A model generated the notes under the pieces. It made no database searches. It saw only the letters and a list, made by a program, of their open reading frames with translations, and had not been told where the DNA came from. DNA of 36,302 nucleotides from the NCBI GenBank assembly GCA_964058805.1, contig CAXKVV010001914.1, positions 1-36,302 on the forward strand, read 5' to 3'. Source of the DNA: Schoenoplectus triqueter (lineage: Eukaryota > Streptophyta > Magnoliopsida > Poales > Cyperaceae). Of the stretch, positions 10,410 to 23,183 are shown in pieces (position 1 is the first letter of the stretch; each line of letters opens with the position of its first letter). A program made the translations under genes and the position numbers.

Positions 10410-12120
10410 AATACTATGCTATTACATTAATTGCCTATAAAATTTATACAATATTAACCGGTAGGAATAGCGAAACTACAACGTGTTTATAAATCTCTTT
10501 CGGCCGACAGATTGTAGATAAGAAAGAGGAACATATTTCATGTTTTGTGGGTAAATCTTTGAATTTAAAAAACTGAAAACGATGGGAACTATATATATAT
10601 ATATATATCAAGTGGCCAACACACTATACATGCTTGGTATTGTGACAGAGAACAATGCTAAGTGGACCCACAATTTTTGGTTGTCAATCTTGGCATAAAA
10701 CATTGCACAAAGAAGAAGTAAAAAATAAAAAATAAAATCAAGTTGAATGGATTAATGTAAAACAAGATAATCGAGCTTTCTTATGGCTTTCCCCCTTTTT
10801 TTTTTAAGATATAACTAGTAATGGCTCCCGTTGATAATAAAAAGAAAAAATATATTTTGGTTCTTTTCCAAAAATTGAAGTTATGTTTCTAATGATGCAA
10901 AACATCCTTAAGTATAAAATTTTGCGTTGCAAAAACAACTAGGAAGGAATAGGTTCTCTCCTAACGCAGACTCTTTCGAAAGAGGGGTAATGCAAAGAAT
11001 ATTGATAATTGTAACGACTGGGAAGGAAAATTTTGGTGCTATTGTATCTTTTGTCAGATACCAGTATTCTATACTATCTTATATCAAATTTAGGTCATTA
11101 ATGCTAATACATATCTTGAACATGTCAAGAATCACTTTCCTTCTTTAAGTCATACATTACATGATTAAAAAAGTAAGACATTTAATTTCAATTAATAATA
11201 CATATTTGAGGAACTGATTATCAACTTCGGTTCGCGTACAATTTGACGCATGTACAAAGTTTATTTTCTCAAGATGATGAATCGTAGAATAAATTAAGAT
11301 TTGGAGGTTATGCAATGAAATTTATTTTTCTGTCCCAAATAAAAACAATTTTCACGCGCTGACGTTCACATGTTCACTGTAAACCCAACTGTTCCCCAAT
11401 TTAAATTATTTAATTTGATTACTGAATCTCAAATTATTAATGCCTTCACAAATTGGACAGGAGCAAATCTTTTGAGGGGTGCAACGAATCCAAAAAAGAT
11501 CAAAGAAATAACAATTTAAAAGGGACCATATCTGATATCTCGTCGACTGGAAGAAAGAACATAGCAAGCATATTGAAACCGCAATTTTGCATGGCATCGT
11601 TTCATATTGGCACCTTTTTCTATAACGGATCACAAAGTTCTTAAATTTTTGATGTGACGATAAGCACTAGAAACCGCATATGAACTGGCATTTTTTTTAC
11701 AATTCAGCCCTTGATAAAAGCATTAATTGTTGCATAGATCGTTGATGAAGAAAAGAAACCCAAGATTAAAAAAAATAAGAATTCAGCACGTAAGAACATT
11801 CTTTTTTTTCCAATAAAGCGCAAAATAGGGAGAATAATTATTTCTTTTCAAAGTGTAAAGAAAAAAAATATCATTATCAGTTTCACACCAAACAGACAGC
11901 GGTCTTACAGAAGATAAATTCAAAACTTCTAAAGGTTGAGTTCCTTGTTTACTAAACAGACCTTACATATATATTTATGACCGGTGTCGTAACAGTTAAT
12001 GATACATCTCTAATTTATCTCATATTATCTTACACATATCCTGTTAAAATTCGTTGCACCACCATTTGTTTGCCTCCTGAAAGTCTGAAACACCCCATTG
12101 GGTCATGAGCTGTCCTTTCC
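10410..12120. other. Intergenic region upstream of the pectin acetylesterase gene
   Basis: AT-rich with a (TA)n tract near 10590-10607. No coding region is supported. The last few hundred bases presumably include the esterase promoter. Short open frames around 10927-11644 show no family motif. Confidence 0.5.
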
Positions 12121-12130
12121 CCTCCCCTGT

Positions 12131-12136
12131 TATATA
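12131..12136 (+). promoter_or_regulatory. Likely TATA box of the pectin acetylesterase gene
   Basis: TATATA in the context CCTGTTATATACCC lies 76 bp upstream of the ATG. It is followed by a purine-rich leader (GAGAGGGGAAGAGGGGGAG), consistent with a short 5' UTR. Confidence 0.55.
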
Positions 12137-12211
12137 CCCAATTTCAATACCACACATTTAGAGAATCAAATTTAGTAAAGATCTAGAGGGCGAGAGGGGA
12201 AGAGGGGGAGA

Positions 12212-15200
12212 ATGAGGAGTACCCAGGCATTTTGGATTGTCAGCCTTGTTGGGTTATTGGATCTCGTGAGATGGGTTCATGGAGCAGGGCCTCCGCTCAT
12301 GGTACCACTTACAATTATGCAGTCTGCCACTTCCAAAGGAGCTGGTACGCAATAGTTTTAATAGTGTAATTCGTTCGAGTGATCAGCTTTGTTGAGTTTG
12401 TTTCGTCACCTTTTTGGTCTCTCAAATATGAAGTATACGCAATATTAAAAAAGACCTCAAGTCATTTTCTTAAACATTTGTATTGTGTAATATACGAGGA
12501 AGAAACTGAAATGCCAGTTTTCAACTATAACTTTGCTTCAGTTCCCATATAATTCTTTTCTCCACAGTACTTCTCTTGAATTTTGAATTAAAGATTAATT
12601 TATTTTTATTGTCAGAACTTCGAAGTGAGTACAAAATACTAGATTAATTTATTCTTTGATTGAATGTAGTTTGCTTGGATGGAAGTGCGCCAGCATATCA
12701 CTTCTCTTCGGGATTTGGATCAGGTGTTAATAATTGGATCATAGACCTAGAGGTCAGTTTCAAATTGCTGTACCGACTGTACCAGTATATGCATATACTT
12801 GACTTCACATTAGTACTAATCAAATCTCAAAAGGCTTCTTAATTTCACCAATTGAATTCCTGATGAAATGCTTGGTTCGCCTCTCAGATTTCTTAATCTG
12901 TCACTCATATGCTCTTCTTTATGATGCATTTTTTAAAATGTCTAATTGTATGTGTGTGTGCAGGGAGGAGGATGGTGCAACAATAGGAGGACATGTGAGT
13001 TCCGCAAAACAACCCGTCATGGATCATCAAAATATATGGAGAAACATATTGTATTTAGTGGCATCTTAAGCAATGACCCAGATGAAAACCCTGGTACGTA
13101 CGCATATAATCTCTACCCAATATGGGTACCAAAACCAAATTCCATATCATTTAATGAGTTTTCACTGGCAGTAGTAAGTAAAGAACATACTGTTACATTG
13201 TTTTTTTGTTTGGGAAGATTGTCCAATTTCAAGTACATATTGATTTGATTACTTATTTTTAACTTTTTTATAATATGATAATTTTCAGATTTCTATAATT
13301 GGAATAGAGCAAGGATTAGGTACTGTGATGGGGCTTCATTTGCTAGTGAAGGATATGATCAGGTTAGTTAATATGGTGATTGAACTTTTAGCACGAAAAT
13401 TAAGTAAAGCAAAACCTATATTGTACTTTATGCACATTAGAAGTTTTGTTGGCATTTAATCAAGCACATTGATATGTTTGTTCCATAAACAATGACTGTA
13501 GCGTATTTCCTTGAATTTTTTATTTTCAATTATTACAAAAAATAATGCAAAGTACTATCAATTGATAATGATTATATGTTTGTTCTTTTCTCTGTTGGTA
13601 GTGCTTATATGTATTAAATATAGTTAGAATTAATAAAATAAAATCTGATACATAAACAGGCTTCAGGGCTGTATTTTAGGGGACAGCGCATTTGGTCTGC
13701 TGCTATAGAAGAAATGATGTCAAAAGGAATGCGCTCTGCTAACCAGGTATACAATGGAACCCATGAGTTGTACCTGCCAACACCTGTCTCAGTACCGAGT
13801 TAGTTGCCATAACTCCATCAATGCATGAATTTGATTTCTATTCAAGATCATTCCAAACAACCAAGAAAAAAACATGACTTGAGAAAGTAACATACAACAA
13901 AATTGTAATTGAACCATCTGTATATATTATTTGTATGTAGGTCCTTCTATCTGGCTGCTCAGCAGGGGGTCTTTCGACAATATTACACTGCGACCAATTT
14001 CGGGCATTGTTTCCTGGAAACACAGAAGTCAAATGCTTAGCAGATGCTGGCATGTTTCTTGATGTGTATGTACCTTTTGTATTATTCTATGCAATTCAAG
14101 TCATTAGTCCGGTACATATATTTTTTTTTAACAATGAACTTCTTCCTTTCCCCATGTATCATTTTCTGTTCATAATGCATATCTTTCTTGTTATATTGTT
14201 TTAATTTACTTTAATGTGTTCGATTTTGCAGAAATGATGTATCAGGTGGTCCTACCATAAGATCCTTCTTTCAAGGTGTTGTGGATTATCTTGTAAGTTT
14301 TTGTTAAATTATTTTATATATTCAATGTCCTTCAGCTTTAAGTTGAATTTATGTTATCACAAAGTAAACAATTTTAATAATTATTAGTTTATGCTAATAA
14401 GAGCTTTATTTTTGTATGCAGGGAGTCGCTCCAAATTTGCCAGGGACGTGCATTAGCCGCATGGATGCAACCTCGGTAAATTTCTTTCTTAGGATAAGAA
14501 GAAGACATTTAATAAGGGATAAAATTATTTTTTTCTGTTATTAACTTCAATTGCAGTGTTTCTTCCCTGAGAATTTAGTTGGCAACATCCAGACTCCAAT
14601 TTTTCTACTAAATGCAGCATATGATGTATGGCAGGTAATGACATCCTGCATTTAAAATTACTTGTGTTGGATTTTGAGTTATATGCAGAACTGTAAAAAT
14701 GATGAACATGAAATATATCAATATGTTCTGAATTACAATATAGAATATATGTTTATATAGAGTTTATTCCAACAGCTACAGTAACAGTATGGCTACACTA
14801 ACCTAATCTAGTAGAGTGACTTTATTTCCTAAATTTAGTTACTATATGTTTCCTATTTTGTTTATGACAAATCAGCAAGTTGATTTGTCTACTAGCTGGC
14901 TTGGGATCTACCAATTATCTATACCATGTTATGAAATGGTGGGCACCAGAAACGCCAGCTCAAAAAAAGTATCTTATTTTGTTGTTGTAATACAGGTACA
15001 GGAAAGTCTAGCACCTGGAAAAGCAGACCCAAGTGGCGCCTGGAAAAATTGTAGGTTAAATTATAGGACTTGTACTCCTGCCCAGATCCAATTTTTGCAA
15101 GGTAAATGTGTGATCATTCACACAAAAAGGCAAACAAACACTCAACTTCTTATTCTAGTACAAGAATAATGTTAATTTCAAATATGCAGGATTCAGAAAC

Positions 15201-15703
15201 AAAATGGTAAGTGTAGTACAAGGCCATTCGGGATCACGCCAGAATGGTGTGTTCCTAAATTCGTGCTTTGCGCACTGCCAATCAGGGTTGCAGGAGACAT
15301 GGTTTGATAACAATTCTCCCACCCTTGAAAATAAGGTATGATATAACCCTGTTCGGTCCGGATGAAATTTTGAATTTCTTTGTTGCAACTCTTGTTCTCA
15401 CTGCCTCTTTTTGATTTGATATGTAGAGACTGATACCATTTGTATGGTATTTAAGCAATTAAACCTAGTGTATTTCACCACACAAATGTCAATACAACGA
15501 TCAGCATGTAGACCAAAACAATCTTAAATAAAGCTAACAAATTTATTGTTTAAGCAAAGAAAAAGATAGTTACACTTTTTTTCTGATGCTTTGTACAGGC
15601 AATAGCAAAATCGGTTGGAGACTGGTATTTTGATCGGGCAGAGGTGAAGGCGATAGATTGTGCATATCCCTGCGACAACACATGCCACCATGTTGTCATG
15701 TGA
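12212..15703 (+). CDS. Pectin acetylesterase (CE13 family), secreted
   Basis: Twelve exons: 12212-12344, 12670-12752, 12964-13093, 13289-13362, 13660-13746, 13941-14065, 14232-14292, 14422-14475, 14557-14634, 14996-15101, 15190-15335, 15599-15703. Together they total 1182 nt, 393 residues plus TGA, and every junction is GT-AG and keeps the frame. The enzyme removes acetyl groups from cell-wall pectin. Residues 1-24 form a hydrophobic signal peptide ending near WVHG. Family motifs follow in order: [13 protein letters not shown] (44-56), EGGGWCNN (72-79), the nucleophile elbow GCSAGG (174-179, Ser176), LLNAAYD (Asp272) and NSCFAHCQ (His339), with a C-terminal [11 protein letters not shown]. The Ser-Asp-His triad is complete and the length is normal for the family, so it should be active. 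Paralogue assignment (PAE number) is not possible by eye. Confidence 0.96.
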
Positions 15704-16802
15704 CGTGATAGAGATAACTTTATTTAATTAATTATAGGTTTATGCCAGTGAATAGTACATAAAGGAAAATGCAATTGACATATAGTATTTAGGCAGTGCC
15801 AATTAATGTAAGAGAAAATTGCATGTTTTAGGTTTAAAGCAAAAATCAATTTGTTCTTTTAATGAAAAGAAAGAGAGGAATTGAAATTGTAGTCATTCAT
15901 AGAATTGCAGTTGCAGACCTATTTCATTTGAAGTAATCACTGATGATCATAATAATTTGAATTCAGAATCAGGTTACCATTTTTATTGAACTGGAGACGT
16001 ACAAATTTTAGATTTTACCTGGATCAAAAGCACAAGTTCTCACTCAACTGTAATGTTCATTAACACTTCAAGGATAACTAAAGAATTATTACATATCTGC
16101 TACAATAATCTAATCAATAAGTAAAAGAACATGAGTTATATGTCCAAATTAGCTACTGATGTAAACCTAGATTTTGCGCGAGGTGCATTCATACAACTTA
16201 TTGTATTTTAGCCTTTCTTTATATATACTAGTTAAGTGTCTATCGGAAAGAGCAAAAGACAGCACAATAATAATTTCTAGTTGGGATGTTAGTTCCAAGA
16301 CAAAGACAATTAGTATAGTAAAAAAATATTTGTTGCTTTCTAGACATAAAAAGACAACATACATGATTTTGAATTATTCATTATTCACTTTAGAAAAGAA
16401 TAAAGTCTTTGGGAGAAGAAATTTTCTGAACCAAAATGGACAGACTGGATTCATTTAGATTTTCAGATTTTAATCCAACAGTCAGTATTCATTTTAAATG
16501 ACAGATAACACTTTGAGATTATATCTTCCAAGCTCCTTTTATAAGGAGTAAGGATAAAGATATATAGTACAGAAAGCAATTGAGCTAGGCCGCTAGGGTT
16601 CCCTTTTGTTGCATGCTCTAATCATATGACAATAACTAACTGTGAAAGTAGTAATTAATCTAGAGAACGAAGTATATTTTTTAAATACAGGAATCAAAGG
16701 AAGTAATAAACCACACAAATGTTGCAGGGGCCAATTTTTGGTTATGACTGTATGATATAATTTTTGACTCGACCCGCCTACACAGAAAAGAAACTTTAAA
16801 GC
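15704..16802. other. 3' UTR of the esterase gene and AT-rich intergenic DNA
   Basis: The 3' UTR begins at 15704; its end cannot be placed. The rest is AT-rich with short open frames on both strands and no recognisable motif. Confidence 0.5.
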
Positions 16803-17643
16803 TGTGCTCCGGAGTTTACAAAAGAAGGAAAGAAATGGAGAGAAACACGATGGAAAGGGATGGTCGGTGAAACTTCATAACCCCAAAATCAGAAGGTAAC
16901 ATATCGAATAAAATGTTTCTCCCGATTAAACCAATTTCACCTTCGCTCACCCTCTAATTTTTTACTCGGGAGCAAGTTTATTTTTCGCTCTCACCTCCCA
17001 TTCCACTGATTCACTCCTTCTCCCCAACTCGGAAGCACAGCGTAAGGGACAAAAAAAAGAGTAAAAGTGTAAAACTCAATAGAGTGAAAACACCTCAAAC
17101 CCAAAACCCTAGGTGAGGGAGACGGTATCCGCTCCCTCCCCCTTCCTTCCCTCTTCTCCTCCCCCCTCTACCACCTCTCCTCTACCTCCTCTATCTCCTC
17201 TCTTCTACAACAACTGTGTACAGCAGCGTCACCGTCAACGCTGATCCGAGCCCCACCACCAGTGCTTCCACCCGTACCTTCGTTGCGTCTCCCCACCTGT
17301 ACAGCGACCCCATCTGCACCTTCACGCCTCCGCCTCCGACTATCTCTAGATCTGTCCTCCACCTGCAAATTTGGTGTACATAAACGACGCCTCACCGTTC
17401 AGCGACGATGATTCACCACCTCGACGACTGATAAAGCAACTAGATCAACTTCATTTTTATTTTATTTTTATTTTTGTTTCTCTTTCTTTAGGAAAATGCA
17501 TGAACTGCATTCCTCTTGTAACTTCTGTTTTTTCTCTTTCTTGTTCTTTCATTTTCTTTTCTGGTTTGTAAATCCTCTTCTTCTTTTTTCAATGAAAAAT
17601 GAATAGACTTTGCCTCCCTCTTCAAAAAAAAAAAATGTGCTCC
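16803..17643 (+). mobile_element. Poly(A)-tailed retroposed insert with 8 bp target-site duplication
   Basis: The segment 16811-17635 ends in 12 A residues (17624-17635). It is bracketed by the direct repeat TGTGCTCC at 16803-16810 and 17636-17643, the second copy flush with the tail. This is the signature of target-primed reverse transcription by LINE machinery. The body has a GC-rich, pyrimidine-strand part (about 17100-17430), then a T-rich 3' part with TTTGTAAATCC and AATGAAAAATG just before the tail, as in many plant LINE 3' ends. No reverse transcriptase or long ORF is present. It could be an internally deleted LINE, a non-autonomous LINE relative, or a retrocopy of a noncoding or UTR-rich transcript. 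Confidence 0.65.
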
Positions 17644-19663
17644 CTACTATGTAACTCTCCATATTTATTCAAAGAAAAACAGAAACGTTTTTATTATATC
17701 TGATCTCATGGGCAGATGGGCTCTCTAACCGTGTCCGTTTTATTTATTCGCGTGTTAGATTAACGGGTTGGCACATATAAACCAGTTAGTTTTAAGCGTA
17801 AAGGATCCGTTAAAAAATGTCCGTGAATTGAAGTTGTCGCTGTCGTGACCGTGGACAGTCTCGCTTGCTATCTAAGGCCTCAATCGCTCCAAGGATGACT
17901 AGAAGAGACGATCATAGATTCATAATATCTGAGTGACGATCTTATTTACGAACCAGCCCATCCGACCGATAGTGGAGAAAGACCTAAAATAAAAGAATGA
18001 ATAATCTTGCTAAGTTTTTACACAAAAGGAAATAATCTAACGAGAGACATGTTTCGTGAGGGGAGAATAGAGAACAAGATCTGCTACTTTTCGAAATGAA
18101 AAATAGTCCTGTTCTTTGAGATCAGACAATGTGAATTAATTTGATCTCTTCGAGATTCATGCATATTGTTGAATTTATATAATCTGTATGTGGACCAAAT
18201 GAATTTGAGCTGAAAAAATGATTTTATATCTATTTATGTTTATATATTGTGTATTTTTATTAGATACAATACATAATAGAAAAGAGTGTCTAGAACACTT
18301 AAAAAGAGAAAGAGAGACACCATCAAAGAGGAAGATAATACGGTTCCTTTATGTCGGGAGTGAAAACAAACGGTTTTTGTATGAGAATAGAAGAGATTAT
18401 GACATTTAGGTTGTGGAATAGAGAGATAGATTTGGTTTCGGCTGTGATCTATCTCCAATAAAATGATTTTCGGAGGTTTATGATGTAAGAATGCAGCATA
18501 AGGGGTTAGACATGTTGGATGTGACTGAGTACGCAAGATCAAAGGAAAGCGTTTCTGCTGATAATTTTGAATTTTTTTTTCTCCGTTATTTCTAACACGT
18601 GTTTTTAGAGATATTTTCAATCGTCTAATTTGAAGATCAAGATTCTGCTCTTGGCTCAAAAAGAGCAGCAGATTATGAGTCAGAGAATAAAGCATCTGAC
18701 TGTCTCAGTCAGAGTGCATGAATAGCGGGGCAAGAGCAACTCCGTCTTGGTTAGGACTCACCGCTTGAAAGCGAATTTAACCCGAGTAGATGAGGATTTG
18801 GTCTAGCCAGGATCAACTTAGAAAGAAAGGAATGACTAGCAATGTCAAAGTGCTACTTTCAAGTATTTTTCTAAAAGAACATGTGAAATTTAAACACAGG
18901 ATATATTGAAAAACATTCAAAAAATATTTTATTAACTCTCAAAATATAAACAACACTACAACCTTCTTATTTAAACTCTCATAATCTCATACTTCTCAAC
19001 ACTCTCTGTTGTTTTTTTTCTTTTTAGTTACAGCTGACTTTTACCCTCTTTTCTCTTGCTTAAAATGTGCTAGAATACCTCTTATTTTATAGCATAAAGA
19101 AGACTTATAACTCTCATTTACCTCTTTTAATTAATTATACAATTCAAAAACTTTAGGTTTTAATACAAAAACATGGACAGCTATAAAGTGTGAGTTATGA
19201 AACTTAGGTTACTAATTTATTCAATAAAATAAATATTTTTAGTAATTAATTTTTAAATTTGTAACTTAAATGTGATAACTCCAACTAAACATACTTTTCT
19301 AAGCACATCCATTGTTTTGAAAAACCAGAATGTATAAAAAAAAATGTTTGTCGTCGTACTGATCTGACGGTTCTGAATCGCAATCAGCTCACACCCTACA
19401 GACTCCTCTCCGGCAGTGGAGCACCCGCGTCTCTGCATTTGACTATTTGAGGGCTTAAGAAGATCGAGGAATCAGGAAACCTCGCACCAGTCTCTTCATC
19501 TCCTTCTTTCTCGTACCATTTTTTTGTAGTTGAATTAGTAACAATTCTGCACATGTTCTATTCGCGTTAGTTAATTTCAATCTTTGCTTTGCAAAGTTGA
19601 GTGTGACTTCCTAGAGGTACCGGTAATTTGGTACTATCCGCTAATGGTGGTATACTGTTTATT
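17644..19663. other. Intergenic DNA of unclear origin, no supported gene
   Basis: 17800-18800 has more even base composition than its surroundings, with patches such as CGGGGCAAGAGCAACTCCG near 18726. It may be an old element, but no LTR pair, tRNA-like primer site or protein motif was found. A 151-residue frame on the minus strand (18240-18695) matches no family I know. 19370-19520 is a GC-richer patch resembling a promoter or 5' UTR, without an attached ORF. Confidence 0.4.
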
Positions 19664-20199
19664 AGGTCTTTGGTTAATTAGTTCTGAAAGTAAGAAAAGT
19701 ATATAGCAAGGAAAAAAAACATTGTTACATTTGTGCAACTTTCTCAATTATATACTGTTGCACTGACTTTACAAGTTTTAGTAGGAATTTTTCAAACTAT
19801 ACTAAATTAGTTCAAAAATATATATCCATTTTCAAATTTGTGTCTGATGTTGGTAGCTGAAGGCTGATTAGAATATTTCAATTAGCACACAGCTTTGTAG
19901 TATATTACTGTGTTTTAGGTCTTGGTTGGTTCTGAAAGTAAGAAAAGTATGTATCAAGGCCACACAAAAAAAAAAAGCAACGTCAGATCCTGCTCGATCG
20001 GCCTCTCCTCTCTTCCACTATCTCAAGCAATAACCGGGATATATACCATTGCACTGAAGTTACAAGATTTAGTAGGAATTGTTCAAACTATACCAAATTA
20101 GTTCGAAAATATCTATCGAGTTTCAAAGTTTTCTTTGGTGTTGGTAACTGAAGGCTAATTGTAAAATTCCAATTAGCAGCTATGCAGTGTTTGTTATGC
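19664..20199. repeat. Tandem duplication, copies of ~253 and ~283 bp
   Basis: Copy 1 (19664-19916) and copy 2 (19917-20199) both begin AGGTCTT, then TTCTGAAAGTAAGAAAAGTA. Both continue through TTGCACTGA, ACAAG(T)TTTAGTAGGAAT and TTCAAACTATAC(T/C)AAATTAGTTC to GCTGAAGGCTGATT or ACTGAAGGCTAATT. Between positions ~50 and ~90 of the unit the copies differ. Copy 1 has an A-rich stretch, while copy 2 has a ~40 bp longer GC-richer stretch (GATCCTGCTCGATCGGCCTC). Confidence 0.8.
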
Positions 20200-21582
20200 T
20201 CCTTTCATTTTTCCTAGCTTTAATTTTTCTCCTTTTTTTGTCTTTCTCTGATTCCAGGGAGATTCCAACAAGTGATAAGAACTCATAATACAAAGCATTT
20301 TGGTTGCCTCAAGTTGTAAAGCTAAACTTTTTTTCTTTTTGACAGTCTATTATACACTCTAATAATCAATATATTATATATCAGTAGCTTCCTACTACAA
20401 TTGCTGAATGATGTACAAGTGTAGTATTGTTTTGTACCCCGACAGTTGATGTGGTGAGTACACCGGTGTATATACCAATTGATATGTGGATTTATCAATG
20501 TCAATACCAGATTCAGCTCAAGTATGATGCATCAAATGTATATAGTGACAGAAAAATAAGGGACATTCTGGTTATTTTTTTCAATTTACCATTTGCTTTG
20601 CTTTGTCTTGATTGCTTGTGCTGGTATATGTAGTTGGTTTATAATATAAGAGTACTGTTTTGCTTAACTTTCAAGTTGGTCTTTAGAAATTAGAAGTACA
20701 GTTCCAAGCTGGTATGTCACGACAACTTATGTATGAATGTGGAAGCAACAGGATTTTACCGGCATATAAACAGGTCAATTTACGGTCATTAGATGTCTAC
20801 AACATTAGCTAGTGAAAGTATATCCATAGAGAAAGGAAGCAAATCAACTAAGCAATTGCTCTTTGATATTGCGGAACAAAATAGAGCCCTTTCGTTGTTC
20901 TTTTCAGAGTCTCAGAACTCAAGAAGATTCAGGAAACACAATTTATTTTCCAAAAGGATGGGACTCAGTCAATGGTTAATTTGACAATCTTAATCATGAT
21001 TTTTCAAATAATTTTGAAACATCTAAAAAAAATCTTAGAAATGAAAAAATGAATTTAGATAGTTTCGAACTTAATAAATTAATTGTCATATTCTCATATT
21101 CGATTTTTTTTTAACATTTGAAGATTAAAACTTTAAAATGTTCAAAACAGGAACAATCATTATGTACTATCGAGCATGGACAGACCATTAATAGCTGCAT
21201 ATGATAAAATTATAAGCTGGAGAATAGACCAGTCACATGGGTCCGATCAAAAGGGCATGAAATTTTGGTTCAATGACATCATCGCTAAATAAAAAGGGCA
21301 GGTATCACCTGACTTTTTTGACAATAGAATTTTAAACAAATTAAAGAAAACCTAAAGATAAAAAAAGTTTTAAAATGTGACCAAAGTTCTTACAGGACAT
21401 AAGAATGCCCTTTGCAATTTTATCCTGTCAATTCAGTTAGTCTGGCTGGTATGATAAGTTTCTAATTTTAAAATTTTGGTCCATGAATTGTTTTCTTGGT
21501 TTGAATCCTCTGACAAAAAAAGAAAAGAAAACGATTGTTAACTCGATCAACTTAAATTATATATAGATAGACAGATGTATGT
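20200..21582. other. Intergenic DNA, unrecognised short open frames
   Basis: A 63-residue frame at 20793-20984 is serine- and lysine-rich, preceded by an in-frame stop, and matches nothing I know. The rest is AT-rich. No gene is supported. Confidence 0.4.
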
Positions 21583-21978
21583 ATTATGGTGCTTTACAAA
21601 GTAAAGACCGTTTTTGTTTTGAGGTGAGTTTTCATATTTCAATGATTCAAATGCTTAATTTAAGTTGTCTAATAATTTTTTCATATTAAAATTTTATGAG
21701 ATATTAAATTTCATAATTTTTTTATCTTTCTAGATAATTTTAAATTATTTTTAAAATAGTCTTGAAATAGATAATTTTTTAATGTTAAACAAGATTGATT
21801 TTAAAAATAATTTAAAAAATAGCTAAAAATCTCAAAAAAATCATGAAACTTAACATCCCATAAAATTTTGATATGAAAAAATTATTGATTAATTTAGATT
21901 GACCATTTGAGCCATCGGGATATGAAATTTCATTCTAAAATATAAACGGTTTCGTACTTTACAAATCATCATAATTCA
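21583..21978. mobile_element. Foldback MITE B1 (TTATGGTGCTTTAC family)
   Basis: The left end ATTATGGTGCTTTACAAAGT pairs with the right end read inward, AATTATGATGATTTGTAAAG. The arms match through CATATTTCAATGATTCAAAT against CATATCCCGATGGCTCAAAT, and on to an A/T-only centre. It is about 396 bp. A (TA)n(GA)n tract separates it from B2. Confidence 0.75.
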
Positions 21979-21980
21979 TC

Positions 21981-22022
<42 letters not shown>

Positions 22023-22025
<3 letters not shown>

Positions 22026-22345
22026 TTATACTACAGTGCTACGTGTAGTACAGATGACATGTGTGTTGCGGATCATTTCTCTATTTTCAAAATTTAAATG
22101 ATTTATGCAATCAGTCAAAATATTTTTCATATAAAATATACTTAGAGACCAAATTATATATATATTTTTATTTTTTTACTATTTTTTTAAGATAGCTAAA
22201 AAATATATAATATTTGATCTTCAACTAGATTTTTATATGAAAAATATTTTGACCGGTCAGATCAATTATTTGAACTTTAAAGATGGAGAAATGGTACGTA
22301 GTACACCGATCATTTACGCTATGCATAGCACCATAACCTAACTCT
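22023..22345. mobile_element. Foldback MITE B2 (relative of A1)
   Basis: Left end GAGTTATACTACAGTGCTA; right end read inward GAGTTAGGTTATGGTGCTA. The arms share TCAAAATATTTTTCATATAA exactly. About 323 bp, shorter than its relatives. The internal order (TTCAAA, TAAATGAT, GTCAAAATAT, TTCATAT) is that of element A1. Confidence 0.75.
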
Positions 22346-22360
22346 ATATATAATATATAG

Positions 22361-22732
22361 TGAGGCAATGGTGCTTCACAATGTATAAAATCTCCCGTGC
22401 TTCGCGTCTGTATCTTAAATTTGAAAATCTAAGCGACCGATCCAAACCGTTGAATTTGATCTTCATATTGCAATATCTTTGGAGATCAAGTTATATATAT
22501 TTTTTAAATTTTATGCTTTATTTTAGGTGGGTACAAAATTTATTAATGATTTTTCACCATCTAAAAAAATTACATTTTTTTTTAAAAAAATATATATAAA
22601 AGTTGATCTCTAAAGGTATTTCAATATGAATATCATATTCAATAGTTTGAATTGGTTATTTTGTCTTTCAAATTTGAGATCCAGATGCAAAACACGAAAG
22701 ATTTTGTATTTCAGGAAGCACCATAGCCTCAC
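22361..22732. mobile_element. Foldback MITE B3 (relative of A4)
   Basis: Left end TGAGGCAATGGTGCTTC; right end read inward TGAGGCTATGGTGCTTCC. The arms share AAATTTGA, GATC-AAAC and ATCTTCATATTG blocks with element A4. About 372 bp. It is separated from B2 by only about 15 bp of TATATAATATATAG. Confidence 0.8.
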
Positions 22733-22751
22733 TATATATAAAGAGAGAGAG

Positions 22752-23166
22752 AGTAAAGATACCGTGAGCTTAATCTCACGGAGGTCTTCCGTGAGATTAA
22801 CTCAAAAAGTATATCAAATTATCTCTAAATTTTAATTTATCATTCTCATTAATTTGTTTATATAAAAATCTTGTGGGATGCAGGATACAAAAAATTAGAA
22901 TATTTTGTGTTCTTTAAGTCACCAATTTTAATTTTTAAAAATGATATTCAAACATTGAATATTTTATCATTTTTTAGAGATAAATTTCAAAAGTTAAAAA
23001 GCATCAATTAAAAAACTCAAAACACTCCAAATTTTTGCATCCCACAAGATTTTCATATAAATAATTTAATGAGCATGATAAATTAAAATTTATAGATGAT
23101 TTGATATATTTTTTGAATTAAACTCACGGAAGACCTCTATGAGTTTAAACTCACTGTATCTTTACT
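22752..23166. mobile_element. Foldback MITE B4 (AAAGATACCGTGAG family)
   Basis: Both ends read inward AGTAAAGATAC(C/A)GTGAG. The subterminal CTCACGGAGGTCTTCCGTGA palindrome on the left has a diverged partner on the right (CACGGAAGACCTCTATGAG). Arms of about 200 bp are nearly complementary. It is the best-preserved relative of A2 in the second chain, at 415 bp. Confidence 0.85.
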
Positions 23167-23183
23167 ATATATATATATATATA

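Noticed and set aside
14816..15169. 117-residue open frame spanning intron 9 and exon 10 of the esterase gene
   Set aside because: Only its last part is the true exon 10. The rest is intron between clear GT and AG signals, and the spliced model gives the full family sequence.
17168..17395. Minus-strand arginine-rich open frame
   Set aside because: It lies inside the poly(A)-tailed insert, antisense to it, and reflects a CTCC-rich strand rather than a protein.
18240..18695. 151-residue minus-strand open frame
   Set aside because: It matches no family known to me and lacks any supporting context. AT-rich composition makes such a length possible by chance, so it was not called as a gene.
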